A stretch of DNA of 18,217 nt from JBFILW01 sp041612005 (GTDB taxonomy: Bacteria; Gemmatimonadota; Gemmatimonadetes; Palauibacterales; Palauibacteraceae): positions 1-18,217 of the forward strand of contig JBFILW010000039.1 of NCBI GenBank assembly GCA_041612005.1. Direction: 5' to 3'. The translations under genes were made by a program, and so were the position numbers. The notes under the pieces are model-generated. The model saw only the letters and a program-made list of their open reading frames with translations, made no database searches and was not told where the DNA came from. The first letter of the stretch is position 1. Each line of letters begins with the position of its first letter. This document shows positions 13,795-18,217 of the stretch, in pieces.

Positions 13795-14220
13795 ATGATG
13801 TCAACGAAGGGACTTCCGGCCAGACGAATCGCATGGCTGGCTGCACCGCTCGTCCTCCTGGGCTGCAGCGAGTCCACGCAGGAGCCCGACCCGCCACCTG
13901 ATAGCGGTCTGGCGATCACCGTAGTTCGTGGTCCGATCAATCCGGTGGAGCAACCGGGCGTCGACAATACGGCTCCAGTTGCGGATGCGGGTATCGCCAT
14001 ACTCAACTCGGCCGGTCAGGACCTTTTCCTGGCCTCAACGGGCTCAGACGGTACCGTCCGGATCGCGCTGAGTGTCGGGCAGTATGGCGTCGAGGTCCGC
14101 AGCTGTCCCGGCGCCCTTTCCCTCCCGCCAAGACTCCCGGCGGCTGTCATCGAGGACAGCTTCACGCCTGTCCGGCTGGAGTGCGACACGGGAATCCGCT
14201 CGCCGACTTCGGGTCCCTAG
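13795..14220 (+). CDS. Small lipoprotein with a carboxypeptidase-regulatory/Cna-B-like beta domain
   Basis: A 141-residue lipoprotein with lipobox LLGC (Cys24) and a Pro/Asp/Glu-rich spacer behind it. The remaining part reads as a small beta sandwich: LAITVVRGPINP, APVADAGIAILNSAGQDLFLASTGSDGTVRIALSVG and QYGVEVRSC, following the pattern 'variable A-x-V-x-L, T-x-x-DG, L-x-x-G-x-Y-x-V' of carboxypeptidase-regulatory-like or Cna-B-like domains. Two further Cys (one each near SCPG and ECDTG) could form a disulfide. The role is unknown. GTG 13783 is in frame, but GAGG at 13785-13788 precedes the ATG pair at 13795/13798, which is the better start. Confidence 0.6.
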   Translation: MMSTKGLPARRIAWLAAPLVLLGCSESTQEPDPPPDSGLAITVVRGPINPVEQPGVDNTAPVADAGIAILNSAGQDLFLASTGSDGTVRIALSVGQYGVEVRSCPGALSLPPRLPAAVIEDSFTPVRLECDTGIRSPTSGP

Positions 14221-14224
14221 TCGG

Positions 14225-14242
14225 GCCCCCGGGCCCCGGGGC
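14225..14242 (+). terminator. GC-rich hairpin after the small lipoprotein gene
   Basis: GCCCC (14225-14229) pairs with GGGGC (14238-14242). The whole run 14223-14242 is only G and C and allows several registers. It sits 5 nt after the stop at 14220. No T-run follows. Confidence 0.35.
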
Positions 14243-14278
14243 GCAGGCCGTCGCTCGGCCCCTCGCGAACCCGGTTGC

Positions 14279-14308
14279 TTGCTGGCTCATCCTGCCGTTC
14301 CATATACT
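14279..14308 (+). promoter_or_regulatory. Sigma70-like promoter for the gdh gene
   Basis: TTGCTG (14279-14284), an 18-nt spacer and TATACT (14303-14308). The -10 match is strong for this GC-rich DNA. The start would be near 14315, about 39 nt before ATG 14354, with AGGAG at 14343-14347 in the leader. Confidence 0.55.
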
Positions 14309-14353
14309 CGTTTTCCCTCACACGCAGCGATCGGCGGTAGCCAGGAGAAGTAG

Positions 14354-15766
14354 ATGAGCTCGGACGGCTCGACGTTTCTGCACAGCGTCAATCGGATGTT
14401 CGATCATGCGGTGGCGCTGATGGACATCCCTCCCGGCCTCGCCAAACAGATCAAGCTCGCCAACTCGATCTACAACGTCCGCTTCCATGTTCGCATCCGC
14501 GGGGAGTACCAGGTCTTCGAGGGCTGGCGGGCGACCCACAGCGAGCACCGTCTGCCCGTGAAAGGCGGGATCCGTTACGCGCTCAACGTGGACCAGCAAG
14601 AGGTCGAGGCTCTGGCCGCGCTCATGACGTACAAGTGCGCCGTGGTCAACGTCCCCTTCGGCGGCTCAAAGGGAGCCCTCCGCATCGACCCCAAGGCCTA
14701 CTCGCGCGCTGAGCTCGAGGCCATCACACGCCGCTTCACGCTCGAGCTCGACAAAAAAGGCTATATCGGCCCTGCTCTTAACGTCCCCGCGCCGGACCTG
14801 GGGACGGGAGAGCGCGAGATGGGCTGGATCGCCAACACGTACCGCCTCCTGAATCCCGACGACATCAACGCCGGGGCGTGCGTGACCGGCAAGCCGGTGG
14901 AGGCGGGCGGCATCGCGGGCCGGGTCGAAGCCACGGGTCGTGGGGTCCAGTTTGGTCTGCGCGAGTTCTTCCGCCACCCGGAGGATATGAAGCTGGCCGG
15001 ACTGGACGGCACGCTTGACGGAAAGCGCATCGTGGTGCAGGGGCTGGGGAACGTGGGCTACCATGCTGCCCGCTTCCTGCAGGATGAGGACGGGGCGCAA
15101 ATTGTCGCGATCATCGAGCGGGACGGAGCGGTGATCGATGATGATGGCCTCTCCGTCGAGAGCGTCCGGGATTACCTGTCCGAGACCGGGGGAGTGAAGG
15201 GCTACCCGGACGGCCGCTACGAGGAGGATGGGACAACGGTCCTCGAGCATGAGTGCGACATCTTGATTCCGGCTGCGCTCGAGAATCAGGTCACCGCTGA
15301 CAATGCCGGCGCCATCCAGGCTCGCCTGATCGCCGAGGCCGCCAACGGACCCGTGACCTACGAAGCCGATCAAGTTCTCCGCGACGCCGGTCGGGTGGTA
15401 ATCCCGGATTTCTACCTCAATGCCGGGGGAGTCACCGTGTCATACTTCGAGTGGCTCAAGAACCTGGCCCACGTGCGCTTCGGGCGCCTGCAGCGACGGA
15501 TCATGGAGACCCGCATCGAGTCGGCCATCAGCGCGATCGAGGAGCTGGTCGGTCGAAAGATATCCGAGGAACACGCGAAGATCCTGAGCCAGGAGTATGA
15601 CGAGCTCAACCTGGTCCGCTCCGGCCTCGACGACACGATGCGCGAGGCGTATCAGAAGATCCGCGAGCTGTTTCACGCGCGGGCGGACGTGCCCGACCTT
15701 CGCACGGCCGCGTTTATCGTCTCGATCGACAAGCTGGTCCACTACTACGAAGAGTACGCGCTTTAG
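14354..15766 (+). CDS. gdhA: Glutamate dehydrogenase (Glu/Leu/Phe/Val dehydrogenase family)
   Basis: A 470-residue cytosolic enzyme that interconverts glutamate and 2-oxoglutarate plus ammonia with NAD(P). Active-site residues of the family are present: K70 in LPVKGGIRY, K94 in MTYKCAVVNVPFGG, K106 in GGSKG and catalytic D148 in VPAPDLGTGE. The Rossmann domain follows with VVQGLGNVGYHAARFL. The dinucleotide loop carries acidic residues (AIIERDGAV), which would favour NAD over NADP, but this is not decisive. It is about 50 residues longer than typical 420-residue members, the extra length lying near the C-terminus (residues about 375-470), with helices such as HAKILSQEYDELNLVRSG. A clear AGGAG site precedes the ATG. 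nhaA begins 13 nt after the stop, so a gdh-nhaA-prmC transcript is likely. Confidence 0.92.
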   Translation: MSSDGSTFLHSVNRMFDHAVALMDIPPGLAKQIKLANSIYNVRFHVRIRGEYQVFEGWRATHSEHRLPVKGGIRYALNVDQQEVEALAALMTYKCAVVNVPFGGSKGALRIDPKAYSRAELEAITRRFTLELDKKGYIGPALNVPAPDLGTGEREMGWIANTYRLLNPDDINAGACVTGKPVEAGGIAGRVEATGRGVQFGLREFFRHPEDMKLAGLDGTLDGKRIVVQGLGNVGYHAARFLQDEDGAQIVAIIERDGAVIDDDGLSVESVRDYLSETGGVKGYPDGRYEEDGTTVLEHECDILIPAALENQVTADNAGAIQARLIAEAANGPVTYEADQVLRDAGRVVIPDFYLNAGGVTVSYFEWLKNLAHVRFGRLQRRIMETRIESAISAIEELVGRKISEEHAKILSQEYDELNLVRSGLDDTMREAYQKIRELFHARADVPDLRTAAFIVSIDKLVHYYEEYAL

Positions 15767-15778
15767 CGACCCGCTGGC

Positions 15779-17113
15779 ATGGCTGACTACGACCATTCCC
15801 CGATCGATCTGCCGAAGGAGCCGATTCACCGCTTTATCGCTCCGATCGACCGCTTCATGCACATCGAAGCGGCGAGTGGCGTCGTTCTGGTGCTCGCCGC
15901 CGCGGCCGCGCTGTTTCTCGCCAATTCCCAGTTTGCCGACGCGTTCCTCGGGTTCTGGCATACGGAAGTCGGGTTCTCGATCGGGTCGGTCGATATCCAC
16001 CACTCGCTCCAGCATTGGATCAACGATGGACTGATGGCGATCTTCTTTTTCGTCGTCGGCCTCGAGATCAAGCGCGAGCTGGTCACCGGGGAGCTGCGAG
16101 ACATGCGGCGGGCCGCTCTTCCGCTCACGGCGGCGATCGGCGGCATGGTCGTCCCGGCTCTGATCTATCTGGCGCTCATCGGTTCAGGAGCGGGGTCCCA
16201 CGGTTGGGGAATCCCGATGGCGACGGACATCGCTTTCGTTGTCGGCTGCATGGCGCTGCTCGGCAAGCGAGTGCCGCTCATCCTCCGCGTGATGCTGCTC
16301 TCGCTGGCGATTGTGGACGACATCGGAGCCATCCTGGTGATCGCGATCGGCTACACGGATCACCTCAACCTCACCGCCCTGCTTCTGGGCCTCGTCGGCA
16401 TCGGAATCGTGTCCGGCGCCGCCCGGGTAGGGATCCGGAGCTTCCTCGTCTATACGATCCTCGGCCTCGGCGTCTGGTTTGCATTCGAACAGTCGGGTAT
16501 CCACGCTACGATCGCCGGCGTGATCCTCGGTCTTATGACACCGGCTCGGAGTTGGGTGGGCGAGGGCCTGTTCTCGGAGATGCTGGACCGGGCCAACGAG
16601 ATGATCCACGGCGGTGGCATGGCCGCGATGACGCATCGGGCGTACAAGGTGCGCCGTATCCAGCGAGCGGCCCGCGAGACGATTGCACCGGTCGAGTACC
16701 TCGAGTCGGTCCTCCACCCCTGGGTCAGTTTCGCGATCATGCCACTCTTCGCGCTCGCCAACGCCGGGGTCCCCATCCAGATGTCCTATTTCGGAGAGCC
16801 GATCGCGCTCGCAGTGATGGCCGGTCTGGTGATCGGGAAACCGATCGGCGTCGTGCTCGGGAGCTGGATCGCCGTGCGCGCCGTGCTCAAGCAGCTTCCC
16901 GAGGGACTGACTTGGGGCGGAATTTTCGGTGGCGGCGTCCTGGCCGGTATCGGTTTCACGATGGCCCTCTTCATCGCCGAGCTGGCCAAGCTGGGCAGTG
17001 AGCTGGCGGCCGCGAAAGTCGGTATCCTGATGGCATCGACCATCGCGGCCATCGCCGGGATCTCCATCCTCCTCGCCGTCCTGCCGAAGCCGGGCACCGA
17101 ACCCGAAGAGTGA
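15779..17113 (+). CDS. nhaA: Na+/H+ antiporter NhaA
   Basis: A 444-residue polytopic inner-membrane antiporter that exchanges internal Na+ for external H+ and supports pH and salt tolerance. Family motifs are intact: LEIKRELVTGELRD near the start, PMATDIAFVVGC with D150 (equivalent to E. coli D133), and LAIVDDIGAILVIA with D180 and D181, the ion-binding Asp pair equivalent to D163 and D164. VLAGIGFTMALFIAELA near the C-terminus is also typical. It is longer than E. coli NhaA (388 residues), the extra length including a basic loop (AAMTHRAYKVRRIQRAARE) before the last helices. It starts 13 nt after gdhA, and its stop overlaps the GTG start of prmC (GTGA), so the three genes are probably one operon. 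Confidence 0.95.
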   Translation: MADYDHSPIDLPKEPIHRFIAPIDRFMHIEAASGVVLVLAAAAALFLANSQFADAFLGFWHTEVGFSIGSVDIHHSLQHWINDGLMAIFFFVVGLEIKRELVTGELRDMRRAALPLTAAIGGMVVPALIYLALIGSGAGSHGWGIPMATDIAFVVGCMALLGKRVPLILRVMLLSLAIVDDIGAILVIAIGYTDHLNLTALLLGLVGIGIVSGAARVGIRSFLVYTILGLGVWFAFEQSGIHATIAGVILGLMTPARSWVGEGLFSEMLDRANEMIHGGGMAAMTHRAYKVRRIQRAARETIAPVEYLESVLHPWVSFAIMPLFALANAGVPIQMSYFGEPIALAVMAGLVIGKPIGVVLGSWIAVRAVLKQLPEGLTWGGIFGGGVLAGIGFTMALFIAELAKLGSELAAAKVGILMASTIAAIAGISILLAVLPKPGTEPEE

Positions 17114-17985
17114 AAGGTCCTGCCGGACCCACCCGGCGTGAAGCACGAGATGGCGCGGCAGCGGAGCTACGCCAGGCCGGAATCGAATCGGCAGAGCTCG
17201 AGGCCGAACGGTTGCTGGCCCACGTGCTCGACGTGGAGCGCGGCCGGCTGATCCTCGAGTTGGACGCCCGGCTCGCCGCAGCCGAAGCGGGGGCGCTGGC
17301 CCGGGCGGTCAGCCGTCGCCTCAAGCGCGAGCCGCTGCAACATATCGAAGGCGAAGTGCACTTCCGCCATCTGCGCCTCAAGTGTGACTCTCGAGCGCTT
17401 GTCCCACGCCCCGAGACAGAGCAGCTCGTCGATCGCGTGGCAGGCTGGCTGGCGGGACGGACGCTGGACATCGTGCTGGACATCGGAACCGGCACCGGAG
17501 CGATCGCGGCGTCATTAGTTGCGGAGGGCCTCGCGGCCCGCGCCGTAGCGACGGACGTTTCGGCAGGGGCGCTGGCTCTAGCGGCCGAAAACTTGGACCG
17601 CCTCGACCTGGCTGAGCGAATCGAGCTCCGTGCCACCAGGGGTCCGGTGTGGGAACCAGTCGGAGACACCGAACGCTTCGGCTGCATCGTATCGAACCCA
17701 CCGTATGTCAGCGAGGAGGAGAGCCGCCATCTGCCGCCGGAGGTAGCGGGCTTCGATCCCCGCGAAGCGCTGGTGGCCGGCCCCGAAGGCCTCGATCTGA
17801 TCGACGAGATCGCGGCCGGTGCGGCGCCTCGCCTTGAGGCGAGGGGCGCCCTTTTCCTCGAGATCGGAGCCACCCAGGGCCTCGCGGTGCGGCGTCTGTT
17901 CGCGGCGCGTCCCGAGTGGCGTCGGGTGCTCATCCAGCGCGATCTGGCGGGCCTGGACCGCTTCGTCCGAGCCGAGCCGAGTTGA
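17110..17985 (+). CDS. prmC: Release factor glutamine methyltransferase PrmC (HemK)
   Basis: A 291-residue SAM-dependent enzyme that N5-methylates the Gln of the GGQ motif in RF1 and RF2. A helical N-terminal release-factor-binding domain (about 1-95) is followed by VPRPETEQLVD, the SAM motif VLDIGTGTG (122-130) and the catalytic NPPY (196-199) in CIVSNPPYVSEEE. LFLEIGATQGLAVRRLF near the end is also typical. The start GTG 17110 overlaps the nhaA stop by four bases (GTGA), pointing to translational coupling. In many bacteria prmC lies directly after prfA; here its substrate gene prfA is 7.7 kb upstream. Confidence 0.95.
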   Translation: MKGPAGPTRREARDGAAAELRQAGIESAELEAERLLAHVLDVERGRLILELDARLAAAEAGALARAVSRRLKREPLQHIEGEVHFRHLRLKCDSRALVPRPETEQLVDRVAGWLAGRTLDIVLDIGTGTGAIAASLVAEGLAARAVATDVSAGALALAAENLDRLDLAERIELRATRGPVWEPVGDTERFGCIVSNPPYVSEEESRHLPPEVAGFDPREALVAGPEGLDLIDEIAAGAAPRLEARGALFLEIGATQGLAVRRLFAARPEWRRVLIQRDLAGLDRFVRAEPS

Positions 17986-18060
17986 GACGAGTCGCGGTGC
18001 TCGCCAGCAGGGACGGGCTCGCCTATCTTCTCAAGTTTCCCACTGATACGCATGGCAGGC

Positions 18061-18079
18061 GCGCTCCCGGCGGGAGTGC
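18061..18079 (+). terminator. Hairpin in the prmC-YlbF gene gap
   Basis: GCGCTCCC (18061-18068) pairs with GGGAGTGC (18072-18079) through 8 bp including one G-T pair, with a 3-nt loop. It lies 75 nt after prmC and 50 nt before the next start. No T-run follows, so the role (terminator or leader hairpin) is uncertain. Confidence 0.35.
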
Positions 18080-18128
18080 ACGACGGGCACGGAATCACCA
18101 CCAACACCGACATCGGAGTCGAAGACAT

Positions 18129-18217
18129 ATGGACGATCCGCGTGAGGCCATCTTCGAGAAAGCGAGGGATCTGGGGAGACTCATTTCTCAGACGGCGGAG
18201 TTCTCCTACCTGAAGGC
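18129..18217 (+). CDS. YlbF family protein, 3'-truncated by the window end
   Basis: An ATG at 18129 opens a frame that runs off the window. The visible part, 29 residues, begins MDDPREAIFEKARDLGRLIS and continues QTAEFSYLK. It fits the start of YlbF/YmcA/YheA-type proteins (small helical proteins; in Bacillus the YlbF-YmcA-YaaT complex modulates RNase Y), whose first helix reads roughly 'AyeLaraIkeSeEYkrYkeA'. GGAGTCGAAGAC just upstream supplies a GGAG site. With so few residues the family call is provisional. Confidence 0.6.
   Translation, partial: MDDPREAIFEKARDLGRLISQTAEFSYLK

Noticed and set aside
16184..17146. Long reverse-strand open frame opposite nhaA
   Set aside because: His/Asp/Arg-rich antisense shadow of a membrane-protein gene; no domain or signal.
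16971..18128. Long reverse-strand open frame opposite prmC (about 385 codons)
   Set aside because: Ser/Arg/Ala/Pro-rich translation without any family mark, lying opposite a clear PrmC; a product of high GC at third codon positions.

Overview
The window is high-GC DNA, densely packed with genes. It comes from a Gram-negative-type bacterium: there are four lipoproteins with lipoboxes, secreted Spy-like proteins and a probable outer-membrane protein. The mix (M28 lipoprotein peptidase, DinB and DUF411 proteins, several Spy-like proteins, an ECF sigma cassette, rpmE-prfA) would fit Gemmatimonadota or a neighbouring phylum. That assignment is an impression from gene content, not from a phylogenetic marker.

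Left part (1-7513): the 3' end of a PLP-dependent aromatic amino acid decarboxylase-like gene; an MscS-type mechanosensitive channel; an in-frame internally deleted MacB/FtsX-type permease remnant; a putative beta-barrel protein; a DUF5996 protein; a reverse-strand secreted Spy-like protein; an M28 zinc peptidase lipoprotein followed after 8 nt by a SABATH-type (plant salicylate/jasmonate methyltransferase family) carboxyl methyltransferase; and a reverse-strand YbaY/YscW-like lipoprotein.

Translation block (7639-9377): a sigma70-like promoter, a structured leader of about 130 nt, rpmE (zinc-type L31 with a long acidic tail), an intrinsic terminator and prfA (RF1). prmC, the RF1/RF2 methyltransferase gene usually next to prfA, lies about 7.7 kb further on (17110-17985), behind gdh and nhaA.

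Between prfA and prmC are a DUF411 Cys-rich protein, a DinB-family protein and then the most interesting unit (10571-13311): a lipoprotein with three Spy/LTxxQ-type modules, an ECF sigma factor, a single-pass putative anti-sigma factor and a membrane-anchored Spy/CnrX-like protein. Two near-identical ECF-type promoter motifs (GGAATGAA, 15 nt, then G/A-TCTAA) stand before the lipoprotein gene and before the sigma gene. This suggests an autoregulated periplasm-sensing stress regulon in which both the target and the sensor carry Spy-like folds. A convergent membrane-protein gene shares its CTAG stop with the last gene of that unit.

Right part (13795-18217): a small lipoprotein, glutamate dehydrogenase, NhaA Na+/H+ antiporter, prmC (GTGA overlap with nhaA) and the start of a YlbF-family gene running off the end. 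No IS element, CRISPR array, tRNA or rRNA was recognised. No stretch over 300 bases lacks a gene; the longest (7514-7801) holds the rpmE promoter and leader.
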